NCBI RefSeq assembly: GCF_017591425.1
Contig: NW_024466459.1
Coordinates: forward strand, 62,001 to 126,000
Origin: Ochotona curzoniae
Lineage: Eukaryota; Chordata; Mammalia; Lagomorpha; Ochotonidae
Length of the DNA stretch: 64,000 nt
Direction: 5' to 3'
Part shown: in pieces, positions 44,001-57,800 of the stretch
Numbering within the stretch: the first letter of the stretch is position 1
How the letters are laid out: each line of letters opens with the position of its first letter
The notes under the pieces: generated by a model
The model's input: the letters and a program-made list of their open reading frames with translations, nothing else
Databases searched by the model: none
Told to the model about the DNA's origin: nothing
Position numbers and translations under genes: made by a program

Positions 44001-47000
44001 TTTATTTCCATGAATAATGCACATGGCTCATAATTACTTCTGAGAATTCTCGCAAAAGAGATCAGTCAATGCAAAAAATCCTTGCTTTGGATGTTTCAGT
44101 GTTCCTGAAAGATGTGTATCTAGCACACATCATTATTCCTGTTTCTGAAAATGGAACACTGAAACACATTCTGGCCCACTGCTTCTTATTGTTTTTATTT
44201 TTCTTTCAGCAAATGGAGAAATTTCAATGAGAGCGTTGTGGGATGAATTGAAAGCTTTTAAAGGTGAGTGGAAGTCAGTGTGATATCAAGTTCCCCAAGC
44301 TTTATACAGAATATGAGAATCATAAATGATACGTTTCTGTGGTTCTATTCTTCATTAGTCAATTTTGTCCTCACAGCTTTTAAAATACTTCTAGTATCCT
44401 TGAATTTTCCTTTACATATAGCAATTAAATGTCTCTGATTTGCTACCAACTTGTAAACTTTATTTTTTCTTACTGTCATTCATTCTGTACTATTTATAAA
44501 CTCCCAATTCAGAACAAATTAAATAAAAACAAGACAAGGTTTTTAAATTTTCTACATGTAGAGAACACCTTGAAATTCATAAACACAAAAAAATTTCAAA
44601 ATTATAGAACTTTGATAAGGTGTAGAAATGATTCTGATATTCTAATTAGAACCAATAGTAATTCAAGTAAAATTTATTCTCTCCTCTATTTTAACTTGCC
44701 AAAGATGAGGCAAATCAATTTTTGGCATTTTTAAATAAATAAATTTGTTATATATGCTTTTATTGGTTCTGCATAAATCTGTGTTTCATACACTTGAATG
44801 TCTTCAAATTAGAAACTTTTATAGACATTAATAAGTTGTTTGATTCTTGATTGATAACACTCTCACTTTCTAAAGGACAAAAGACTGACGTACAGTGTCT
44901 GCCAGACTGCCACATGGGCGTTGAGCTAACAAATCAAGAAATGAAGCTGCTGGACGAGCTCCCGGTGGCTGGTGAGTCTTACAGATGAGGCTCCGTTGCC
45001 TTATAGAAGATCTTAGTTCGGTGGGACCATCAGGGAAGTTTTAAACACATCTGTTAAGCATAGCATCTTAAAACTAAAACAATAGGAAGTGTAAATGTAT
45101 AGATGCAATGGATATAATGTTAAAAAATATTATAAACCCTTTGATAGCAAACACTTGAAAATTCATATTGTTAGGAAATTTATATAAATGTCCACATTAA
45201 TGAATGTCCCTCTCCATGTACTCACAACCTCAGCTCTTACTTCATCTTCTCAGTGTTTATAGTTAAGTCATCTTTGATATCATAACAGGTAGTTAATAAA
45301 CATGTGCTCATTGGCATTAAACAAGTAGTTTTCCAATGAAAAAATAATCTATACTTGTAAACTTGTTTCACTCCATGGAAAAACCACATAATTTCAGAAT
45401 TTCAATGGAAACCAATAGTAGTTTTCTAGCAATGAGGAATTTCTCAAAATCCTCTCTGCTGAACATTTCATTAGTTTACAATTGTTTTTGTGAACTATTT
45501 CCTGGGTATTGTTTCACCTAGATAACTTCCTTAAAGTTTAAGGAAGCTGTTCGTCCAAAGTTAGTGTTATAATTAAAGGTAGGGACTACTAACACTGAAA
45601 GATTATATTTTTCTCTTAATCTTTTCCTGATAGTAAAGCATTTTAATATATTTGTAAAGCTTAACAAATTACTTACATCTTAATCATTTTCTCACTTTCT
45701 TTTTCTAAGGAGGGAAAGTTCAAAACAGTAAAAGAGAAAACTTGGGAATTAAACTCACAGAACAGGAGCTTGAAGATGTACCAGAAAAGATACCAGTCAG
45801 TGGTGAGTGCTATGGTCATTACGGTGCTTTTCAGTAGCATGTTTGCTTACAAACTTAAGTGTGAATGGTTTTGAAATCGGAATTATACAATGGTAAAAGG
45901 AGATTTCTGTTATTATTTCTGAATAAGTTTTCTGTCCTTTGGCATTCTCAAGTTTCTCATGAACCCCAGTAACTCAGATATTTGCTTTTAATACTGTCTC
46001 CAAAATTTGTATAAGCTTTATTCATTTTCTTTTCTTTTCTTCTCTGGTTATATATTTTTAAATATTTTAGCTTTGAGCTAACTAATTGCTTCCTCCTTTT
46101 AATTTATTTTACTTACTATGCCCAAGGATTTCTGTTTTTTTTTTTAATTGTCCTGCATTTCTGGTAAGGTTTTATTTATTTTTGTTGAAACTCAGTGAGT
46201 TTCCTTGAAACAGCCATTTTGAATTATTTGCCAGGGTTTGCAGATAATTTGCCAGAAGATCAATTTCTGTTACTTGATTTTGTCTATTACGTGAGATCAT
46301 GGTTCCTAAAGTTTTGATACTTGTTGGCATTCAGCATCTCCTGCACATTGAAATGCCAGGAGTCCTTCCAGTCTGCATTATCTGAATTTGGGTTTGCCAC
46401 GCCTTCCAGAAACTCTAAATATCGTGCTTATTTTCTTTGAGTCTGTGGACACTTCTGCTAGTTTGGCACTAGATGACACCCTACATCAAGATACATCATA
46501 AATCTACTGTTGCTGTATTCTGCCTTTTTCAGTCATAGTTAATAACCTAAGCCCATTTTCTTTTGTCTCAAATCTATAGTGACACCTTAAGAATAAAGTG
46601 AGGTGTAAGAAGAAATGTAATCTCATCTTTTCCAACAAAATAGATGCAACTGAAACCATTTTGTCACATAAATAAGCCAGTCCCCCAAATTGCAAATATG
46701 TCTTTTCTTTTATGTAGTAGTTAATATAAAGTAGTTTAAAACTCTATAAGAAAAAATGGACATCTTGTGGTCTGATTGCTGTTTTTAGCCCTTTGTTTAT
46801 ACTCATGTGTAATTGTGATCCATGTACTTTTTATTTGTTGGTTAGTGTTACATTTGGCTTGTGACTATAGAATAGACTAAAATTATGTTCTTATAAAAAT
46901 TAAAGAACAAAAGGAAGGATGGCGGGGGGGGGCTTAAGAAAAGAGAAGGGGGAGGAAAGTACCTGTTTTATATGTGAAATCTTTTTTTCTTTTTTTTTTT

Positions 47001-48840
47001 TGCATTAGTACAATTTAAAAAAAATGAAACGAGGGAGTTTCTAAAATGGGGTACTGCATCCTGAAAAGTTTTTTCCTTTTAGTGGGCCCGTGTGGCTAAG
47101 AAGGCCCTTATACCTGGTTCCGTGGTCACCAGTGTCACAGTTTTGGGTCACATTTGGAGCCTGCAGTCTTCTGAGAACAAAGCCTACACTGTTATGTTCT
47201 TAACATTGCTTGAGTAGATTCACAGGTGATGGCACTGGGATCAACAGTGGCTGCAAGACTCCAGCTGACCTCAGGGCAAGTCCAGAGGCTGCAGAAACAG
47301 CACTGGCCTGAAGAGGGGGGCTGTTAGGATCTTCCAGATCGGTCCTGCCAGCCTGGCATGGAGTCCCAAGATACAGGCCTGTGATCCCTTGCTGTTTGCC
47401 AAAAGTGTGAAAGGAGTGATAAATTTAGTTCAGTCCTTGGACTCCTAGGCTGACACTAAGCTTGATCACTCCAGACTCTCATTGTTACCAGGCCCTAACC
47501 GATCTTGGGAGTACTTGCTGGGCTGATAGAAGGATGTGGTGACATCCACTGAAATGAGTCTGTGTGTGTCTGGTGCACAGCTCTCTCATGCCAGCAAAGT
47601 CGAGGGATTCTGTCTGTGGACAGACAGAAGGAGGCCTCAGGCTCTATCAGGTGGTGTTGTCTCACAGCAAAAGTACTGGGTTTGAACTTTGTGGCAGTCC
47701 TAAATTCACTTTCCTGCCCTGCCCCCAGTGACAGGAATCTTGTTCTGTTGTCTCTTGGTTACCTGGCTAAAAAGTTTCCATAGACTCAGTCTTCCAGAAT
47801 GGGAATGGGAGCAAGGATTGTAGAGCCTTGTCCATCTCTCTATTTTATAAATTTTTATTTAAATAAGAGGCAGGAAGGAGAGATGGAGGAACAGATGGAG
47901 GGAAGGAGGAAAGAGAAAGAGAGAGAAAAAATTATTCTCCAAAAGCTTACGATAGCCAAAACTGAGATGATCTGAAGCTTTTAGTCAGGTCCTCAATCTA
48001 GGTCTCCCACCTGAATACCAGGAATCTTCATTGCTACTTCCCAGGATCCACATTAACAGAATGTTGGAGTGGGAGCCAGAGGCAGAAATCAACCCCAGAC
48101 ACAAAGGGGAGAGAGAGATACAGAAAGACAGGCTGAGATCTTCTGCTCACTGGTTCACTTTCCCAGAAGCCCATAGCCACCAGGTCTCCATCAGGCAAAG
48201 TCACGAGCCAAGAGCTCAATCCAGGTTTCTAATGTGGATGGCAGGGACCCAAGTACTTGGGCCATTATTTCTCAAACTGCACATGATCAGGAACTTGGAT
48301 CCAAAGCGGAGTAGCTAGGGCTCAAGTCAGGCATTCTCAGTATGTGAAGCAAGTGTTCAAAGTGCTGACTTGAACCTCTGCCATGTGCTGCCTGCACTTA
48401 TTTTTTAAAATAGGTTTTTAATTGTTCGATATGACATGGAAAACCACACAAAAATTATTATAAAATGAACACTTTTGAATCCACCCACTAAATTAAGAAA
48501 TAGAACTATCCCAGCCATATCAGAAGCTCCTCCATATGCCCTGCTATAACATACCATCCCTTCTCCAAAAGTGCTCACTATCCTCATTCTACTTTTAAAA
48601 ACATTTACTTATTTATTTGACTGACAGAGTTACAGAGAGAAGAGGAGAGACACAGAGACACACATGTGGGGTGGGAGGGGGAGGGAGAGGGAGAACGAAA
48701 GATGATCTTCCTACACTGCAGTAACCAGGGCTGAGCCAGGCCAAAGCAGGAGGTCCAAGTTTCTTGTGGGTCTCTGACATGGCTGCAGAGGATCAAGCAC
48801 TTGGGCTGTCCTCTACTGGGAACTTCACATTCCTGTTTCA

Positions 48841-48890
<50 letters not shown>

Positions 48891-51800
48891 AAGGTTGATT
48901 TACATTTATTGGGAAGTCAGATATACAGAGATGAGGAGAGACAGAGAGGAAGATCTTTTATCTATTGCTTCACTCTCTAAGCGGCCACAGCAGCTGGAGC
49001 TGAGCCCATCCAAAGCCACAAGCCAGAAGCCTCTTCCAGGTCTCCCACGTGGGTGCAGGGTCCCAAGGTTTGGGCCATCCGTGACTGCTTTCCCAGGCCA
49101 CAAGCAGGGAGCTGGATAGGAAGTGGGGTTGCTGGGATTAGAACTGGTGCCCAAATGGGACCCAAGCACGTGCAAAGCAAGGATCGTAGCCATTTGTCCA
49201 CCATGCTGGGCACATGTTAAATTCCTTAAAACTAAAATACAAAACTTTAACATATATATCTTTAATAGATGTGTAGGTGGAGAAATAGAAGAATGGATGA
49301 ATGAAGAGATAAAGTATAAAAAAGTAATTCCAGGATAGTCATAAAATTAAATCCTCAGGAGAGAATTTTCAAGAGTTAAATATGCTCAGAAGAGAATATT
49401 GGAAAAAGAAGAGAGACAGGAAATTTAGTTCTCAGTTCTTTAAATATCACTCTGAACTTGATAGTGACAGAAGTGTGTATCAATAAACGATACTAGAGTT
49501 ACTGTCTAACTATACTTAAAATATAGAGTATCATCTGAGGACTAGAAATCACTCCTTAAACTACTCTCTTGTTCAGGGGACAAATGGGCTTTCACTAAAA
49601 GATTGTTCATCTCTAGAGTCTATTAATTAAAAGATGACTTATAAAAATAGTGGAGAAAATTTACTTAGACAATGGTCTGTATGTTTTATTTTGATTTTTG
49701 ACCTGTATCTTTGACATTTTTTGTTCCTTAATCATCATTGTTTCTTATAGATTCTGGGAGTATTAATTTCAGTGAGTTGATGGATGAAGCGAAAATTTTG
49801 ACAGGTGAGAAATGAATTGTTATAAATCCAAGACTCAAATTGTTAACAGGCTCAGTTATTGACAGTTAATAATTATCTTGTTCTTGTCTTTATTCTCATT
49901 TGTATCTAATCGTCCAAATTGCACATTGCTCTATTTTAACTCCCTTTGTTAAAAGTAGGATTTTATTCTTCTCGGTATTTTTCAAAAGTGTACTGTCAAT
50001 ACTCTAAGAAAGTCAAATTATAAATTAATAAAGTAAAGTTTTGGTAGATTCAGGTAATTTCATAATTTAGAGAGTATTTTTGATATCACATAATTAATAC
50101 TTATTTAGATACATTATTTGAATTTTCAAAATTAAATTAAATGTTTATATCTTATTGGGTGCTATATCTCCTTGTAATGAAATAACAGTTTACTAGGATC
50201 AAATGCAAAGGTTCTCTTTTTAAAATCCCGCTAGGAGTAGCTAATTGACTAGATCATCTTATGCCTTTGTTTATCTAGCAGTTGAGATAATATTGAGTAT
50301 CGACAGATAACTTTTTGAAGATTTACTTTTATTTGAAAGGCAGAGTTACAGACTTACAGAATTACAGAGTTAAGGCAAGAGAGAGCTCTTCCATGTGCTG
50401 ATTCAACCCTCAAGTGGGCACAAAGCACAAAGACCTAGAGCTGAAACGATCCAAAGCTGGGAGCCAAGAGTCCTCTCGTTGTTTCCTACATGGGTGCAGG
50501 GATCCAAGGACTGGAGCCATACTCTGCTGCTCCCTAGGCCATAAGCAGGGAGCTGGAGCAGAAATGTAGTACTAGTACTTGAACCAGTGCTCATATGGGG
50601 TACCAAGTACTCGTAGGTGATTACAATTGTTTTTCTAGTCATTAAATAATACATAAATTCCACATTTGTTCTTATTTCTCTCTGCATTGAAGGAGGTGAA
50701 GTAAATATCAGAGAAGTCAAGAGCATTCATGAAGCTGTGGGCATGGATCGCACAGAGAAAGAAGACTCAGAGTTGGTGAAAACGTCACCTGCTGATGGTA
50801 GGCATGTCACATAGCGGCCTTCAAAGCTCTTAATTATGAGGATTAACGCTCATTTTGATAGCTAAGGGAACATCAAGAATGAAGAAAATGTAGAGTCCCC
50901 TTCAGATATTCCTGTTCATCTAAATATTACTTACAGGCTTGTTATGCTGTAATAATTGACTAGTAATGACTAAAACCTTATGAGCTACAAGGCCTAAAAT
51001 ACTTATTTTTTGATACTTAACAGAGTTTTCCTATTGTTCTCTGAGGTTTACACTCAGGTTTCTTGCAAGTGTATCACCAGGCACTTAAAAAGCAAAAATA
51101 AAGAACAATAACAACAAAAACCAATTGCATAAAACAACAAAAGTGTAGTTTTTGCTCAAAATGCCTTTTGGGCTAATGGGTGGTGGGTCCTGTTTTTCAT
51201 TACTTTAGTTTAAATTCCCAAGAGGAACGTCACTGAGAAATAAAAGTTTGTTGAAACCCTCAGTTGGAGGTTATAGCATGAGGCAGCCCCATACTCCGGA
51301 ATCTGATGGAAGCTGGTCATAGTGGTACAGACGCATGATCACATGGTGGGGCAGGAAACAGAACAGCTGGGAGACCTGGAGCTCAAATAAGCAGACTTCT
51401 TGGGAGAAACACCCTCCAGTGGCATGCCCCAATGACCCAAAGATCCATTGGACCCACCTCTCAAACCGCTAGGTCAAGTCTACATCCTCAATCAGTCACT
51501 AACATTAAGACATTAGAATTTAAATGTTTGCATTAGTTTTGAGGAAACAATTTTATTGTTGTACCCATAACACAAAGTAGTAACATTTGGTTTTTCACAT
51601 GTTTGCTAATGGAGTAAGTATAGAATGTACTATTTTCAAATTTCATAAGCTTATAAAAAATTGTGTGTCCTATTTTTATGTATTCTGTCTCTTGTCCAAC
51701 TTCCTATTGGTTTGTTTCTATTTTTGTTAGCAATTTTAAGAATTTTTTATATTCTAGATAAAGATACAGACAAACCTTTTTGGGGAAAGAAAATGGGAAA

Positions 51801-54800
51801 TGTTTTATGCTTACTGCCTTTTTTGCAGCTACTCAACTCTATGAAGTTTGTAGTAGGCTAAAGTACCCCTAGTTAATGTGTAAGTGGATAGACATAGTTA
51901 GATTTAGCTATCTTGCAGTAAAACTATAAGATGAAGGGTCAGTGGCTTACTGCCCATGCTTCACTGACCTCTGTTGTGGGTGTTTTGTTTGTTGTTTAGC
52001 AACATGTATTTTAAAATTTTCATTTGGCTTTACAGTTTCATCATGGTGTACCATACTCTTTAAGATTTACTAGTTTTTATTTGACAGTCAGGTATACAGA
52101 AAGGAGGAGAGACAGAGAGGAAGATCTTCTGTCCACTGATGCCCTCCCCAAGTGACCACAATGGCTGGAGTTGTACCGATCCAAAGCCAGGAGCCAGGAT
52201 CCTTTGGGTATCCCATGGGGGTGAAGGATCCCAAGGTCTTGAGCCATCCTCCACTGTCTTTCCAGGCCATAAGCATGGAGCTGGATAGGAAGCAGGCCGC
52301 TGGGATTAGAACTGGCAACCATATGGGATCCTGGTGCATGCGGGGGGGTGGGGGAGGAGGACTTTGGCCACTAGGCTATTGTGCCAGGCCCATACTTCTT
52401 AAACTATATCCAAATTTCATTGCAGTTTGTACTATTGTGTGTTTCTTCTATAAGGTCTTGAAGGTATCCTATATTTTCTTCTAAAAATGTTAAGGTACAT
52501 CTTCAGTCAACATGAACATCAAATTTTTTAATTTTTATTTTAATTTTTAGTAGTGTTTAACAGGTACAGTGTGATTTGTAGAAACAATTCTAAGAACACA
52601 ATGACATTTTTCTCCTCCCTTTCCTTCCCTCCCTCCTCACCTCTCTCTTTTTCCTTTTTTCTCTCTTTAAATTTGGAGGTATCATACAGTAGATTTACAT
52701 TTACCTATTTAATCAGAAGTAGTGTTCTCAACGCTTCAAAAACCCGATTTTACTGAGAGATTTAATTCTGGAAAATAAAATTTAAAAAATTTTAAAAAGT
52801 GTCCTTAAGGAATTAAGAGGCACACAAGGGAAATGCAAGCAGAAAAGAAGTATTGTTTAGCATATAAGTTGTTTAGCTAATAAGTTCATTGTCTTGAATA
52901 CCAAAGACTGCATGTTTTTATTCTTATTTTATAATAAATCAGAAATAATAAAATTCATCTCTCTGAAATTATTACTTCCGTGCAACTTTACTGTGAATTT
53001 TTATGTCTCTTTGACTTGAACTATTGCTTTTCTTACAGGTGATGGAAAGTTCTATCAAAATAGGATGATGAATAGTGTGAAAGCTCTTGAAGGTAAGTGA
53101 AAAGCATTGAAACAGTGCAGTCTGATATTGACATGTTTTCTACCTATAATATTTTTTTTGTAATTGGATTGTCAATTCTTCACATATATTTATATTTTCA
53201 AAATGTATATGATTTCGCACTTATGCCTCATCTATAGATTTTCTTCAACATAGCAATAATTTAACATATTTCCACTAGATTAAAGTCTTGTTTTCTTTTA
53301 CAATTTTTAGGTATAGCAGAAAATAAAGTGTGAACAATTAATAGCAAAGCAGATAGCATTGTTGGTTGTCAGAAAATCTACTTGGGAGCTAAGCAAATTA
53401 ATGTGCAAGATTAGTTCAGCATAAAAATGACTTCCCTATGCTACTAAATAAAAGGTCATTACATTAAGGATTTTACTGATGAATTCACTGAGTTATATGT
53501 AAATCTTTAAAAACTTTCTGTATTGCTGGATCCTCAAAATAGGTTAAACATACTGCTTTTGCTTTCACTTTATTAGTGACCATTTTTATACATTTAATTT
53601 ACTTCAATGAACTGTGATTCTTACATTGAAACTTCTATAATATCTGGAAAATAATCATATTTGTCACATTCCATTGTTTTGTTAATGAACTTTGGTCCCC
53701 TAAGGAGGAAAGCTTGATCTCAATAAACTGGACACAGTATTAGGAAACATGGGGATGAAAATTTCAGAAAAGGAATTCAAAGATATTGCAAAGAACCTAC
53801 CAGTGAATGGTAAGTACTTAAGACATAATTGAACTTCCTGTCCCCTACCTCCAGGACAGCTAGACTTGAATCTTTTGAAGAACTTCAAAAAAAAATTGGA
53901 AACAAGGAAACATTTAGAAAAACTTAAGCCTAAAATAAACTAACATAAAAGATACAGTAATTTCACATAAACAGTATTTTTCACTTGGTATGCTAACGAT
54001 GGCTGAGTCTTACGTGAGACATCATACTAGATTAAAAGAACCAGGGGTTGAGGGACAGTTGGTGAGAACAGAATAGCCAAAATAGTATATTTGAATTTCT
54101 CTTATTAACCGCATAGTTTTCAGCATTCTTTTTTAAAGATTTTTTTTTAATTGGAAAGGCAGATTTACAGAGAGAAGGAGAGAAGGAGAGACACAAAAAA
54201 AGATCTTCCATCTGCTGGTTCACTCTCCGAGTGGCCACAATGGCCAAAGCTGAGCTGATCCAAAGCCAGAAGCCTGGAGCTTCTTCAGGGTCTCTCACAT
54301 GGGCACAGGATCCCAAGGCTTTGGGCCATCCTCCACTGCTTTCCCAGCTACAGGCAGGGAGCTGGAAGGGAAGTGAAGCAGCCAGGACACACACCAGTGC
54401 CCATATAGGATCCCAGTGATTTTAAGGCAAGGATTTACCCACTAGGCTATTGTGCCAGACCCACTTTCAGTTTTCTTTTTGCCATGACTATGCTCTTGAC
54501 TCTAGTAATAACTAAGTATGAACTCAGATCTTGAAATTAAGAGAATAATGAATAAATATCATCCATAATGGTCATCATTGGGTGATATTTCAGAATAGAT
54601 TATTGGATGAACTGAAATCTCTCAAAGGTTGTTACAAAAACTATTAACAAGACTTTGTTAAATGCTCAGTTTATAGTATTTGTCTTGTGGCTGTAAATTC
54701 TGTCTTTCTTATAAATAATGTGTAATTTCTACTTTTTAAAAGCATATTTATAATTTACCAGCTTATGTTCAATATATGCCTTTGCATTAGGCCATTTTTT

Positions 54801-57800
54801 TTGGAATTTTCCAAATTTTATTCCAAAAGAATTATTTTAGAGTTTGATATTAGAAAAAAAGAAGCATTAAAAATTAAAGTATGATCAGAAGCAGCAGTAA
54901 TAATTAATCTGAAAATTTAGGAAATGCAAATAGAAGCTTCAAAGTTGCTCAACTTTTAAGTATTTTTAAGTGTGACCTTGACCCAACAGTAAAATTTAAG
55001 TTTACAAAGTCTGGTTTAATTCTCCTATTGACATTATCTGTTCTCTCAGGAAAATTATAAATAGAAATAACACAAACATATTAACCACAATGAATTTTTA
55101 TTGATCATTTTAATATTAGCACATAAGTACTGAATATCATAATAGGATATAATCATTAAAATAACAAGTATGGTTTTGGAAGCGTTCATATTTCTTTACT
55201 CCTGACTTGTGTCTCAAAAGGAGGGAAGGCTAACGGTAACAGCATAGACATTGCTCGGCAGAACAGAGGGGTCAAACCTTCAGAAGCAGAACCGGGAGAC
55301 CTGGCAGTTGATGGTAAACATTAGGTGTTTAATTGTGTCTTTCCTAAGATTTCTAAATTGGTGTATACAGTTTCTAAAACTATTAGTTTTAAAATCATTT
55401 TTATCAGATAGCCTTTTATAGAAACATTGAAAAAAATCCCAAGTTCGTTTTTAAAATCTGAAGACATCAACTTCTCAAAAGGATGAGACATGTCTCATAG
55501 CAAAACTAAGATCATTACTTGATCAAGACAGTGCTTAAGGTACTGAGTGTAAGCTGAGGGAACAAAAAGGGAGTCAAAATAAATTGTGACCTCAGTAAAT
55601 GATATTTCTCATCCAGTCCCTTTGACATTCATAGACTTCCACATCTCTATCTCTGCTTTGGTTTCTATTTGTAGCTTCAACTTTATATATTTACATGTCA
55701 ATTTGAACTAGGAACAGGAATGAACCTTTGATAATTAAGACCCAAGAATTCTGAATCTAAATGCATTTGCTTTCTTTCCAAACTTACTCTTGCTCCTACA
55801 ATTTCTTCTCAACTGATGACCTTTACCACTTGCTTATTCAAGCCAAAGACTATTATAGCATCCTTCTCAGTATCTTCTCCCTTTTTTGTCAACATTCTAC
55901 TAATGGGCTTTGGTGTATTTCTTTAATTTATTGCTAATTTATGTGCCTCTGCAACCACTGGCTATGTTTCAAGTCCTTGTTTATCTCTCTCTTGTATCAA
56001 TATAATTAGTAGTCTATTTTCTCTTTCAATACAATGTCAGTAGAGGGATTGACTGAGTAATTTACCTAGCATTCAACTGGTTTAAATGAACAATCCCACT
56101 GGGTGAGCACAGGCAGCACTAAGGCTTATAGCGTCTACAGCCACTGTCTTGAAGTTGTGGAATTCAGATGAGACTTGTGAAGGTGGATGAGACTGGCAGT
56201 GAGCCTGGAGTTGTGGAAGGCAGATGGGCCCTTCCTCAAGTTCCCTGGTGAGCACGGTTGATGCCAGGTCTTGTGCCTGGTCAGCCTTAGGCTCTGAGCC
56301 ACGGGAAATGGAGAGGACTTTCCCCACTTCCTGCAGGGCAAGCACGGGTGGCCAGGAAACTTAAGTGTTGTCTACAAAGAGCTCTTAGCTGAGTCACAAA
56401 GGTTTTTCTTGTCACTTAAGCTTCCAAATGACTTGGACAAATTTCCAAAACAATTCTTTGACCAGTATAGATGAATCTCAAATGATTTTTCACCTGGTCA
56501 GGAGTTTCATATTTGAACTGTCACTTTTGAGAGATTTTAAACCATCCCAGATCCTACTCTGAACCACTTGTCCAGCATCTATGAGAAAGGTAAATTCACA
56601 TCAGAATGAAAATTGCAAGGACACGGACACACACACAAAAGTCTTTCTTATTTTGTAATTCTAGAAACATTTTTCCTTAGACTCTAAAATGTGATTCTAT
56701 GGAAAGATAAAAGTGAAAGTTGGAGTGGCAGATTTTTCAACTGACAAATGTCTATGAAACTTTATGCCTATAAAGAATCAATCATAACTTGAGAATGCAA
56801 TGGGAAAATGAATACCTTTACAGACAATCAATGGAGAAACCACATAAAGAGATTATGACTGTAAGTGAAAAGGAAGATCTGTTTAAAGACATACCAAATT
56901 GGTTACATAAATTGGCTGATAATTAGAACCATGCACATGCAAGGGCACATGTGTGTTAGGTCCAGTTACTATGTGCCTTCATTATCAAATTATAGCTTGG
57001 ATCAGTTCTCTTCATAACTTTGCTATTGACTTTCTCAATCATGACTATCATTTTTATCACTGTAATCAATGTCTTATAAAAATTATTTTATAAAATAAAC
57101 AATGGGAATAATTATATTTTTAATGTTTTAATGCCATTTAATTTGGCTAATTTCATTTTGTTCTCTTTTGTAAGAAGGGATGATTAATGTTAGTGACTTC
57201 AACAAAGTTCTTGAAAATATGGAAATCAAACTCACAGGAAAAGAATTTGAAAATCTGACAAAAACATTTCCAGTCAATGGTGAGCACAATATATAAAATA
57301 ATGTCAGCAATTCCTGGGCTTTGGAAAGTTAACATTCATATGTCTGCCAGGTATCTCTAGTTACATGTCTCCAGGGATTATAAAATTCCATATAACCAGA
57401 AAGGAATTCATTGTATTTCTACCTCGTGTTGTGTGTGTCTCTGATAAATTTAAAGCCATCATATTTTTTGAAATCTATTTTGTTATTATTGAAGGAGAAG
57501 ACGTTGATATTGATGACATAAAAGATGTTGTACAAAATATGGGAATAGAACTCACAGATAAGGAATGCATGGAACTGGTGGAAAAATTATCAGCTTGTGG
57601 TAAGCATTTAATATGTTCAGGTCACTGATTCTTTAGCTGGAGGCAGTGCTGCTGAGTAGAGATTTGTCAGTATCAGGGAAAGCATTTCTGGTTGGAGAGC
57701 AGCAGGTACCATGGCATATGGACAGAATCCATGTCTTAGTGACCATCCCAGGATGAACAGACAGATCCTCACAACAAGGAATTCTTTTCAGATGTCAAAG

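Noticed and set aside
48847..49119. Open frame starting with a Cys-Val run
   Set aside because: Translation of the (GT)n microsatellite and a SINE.
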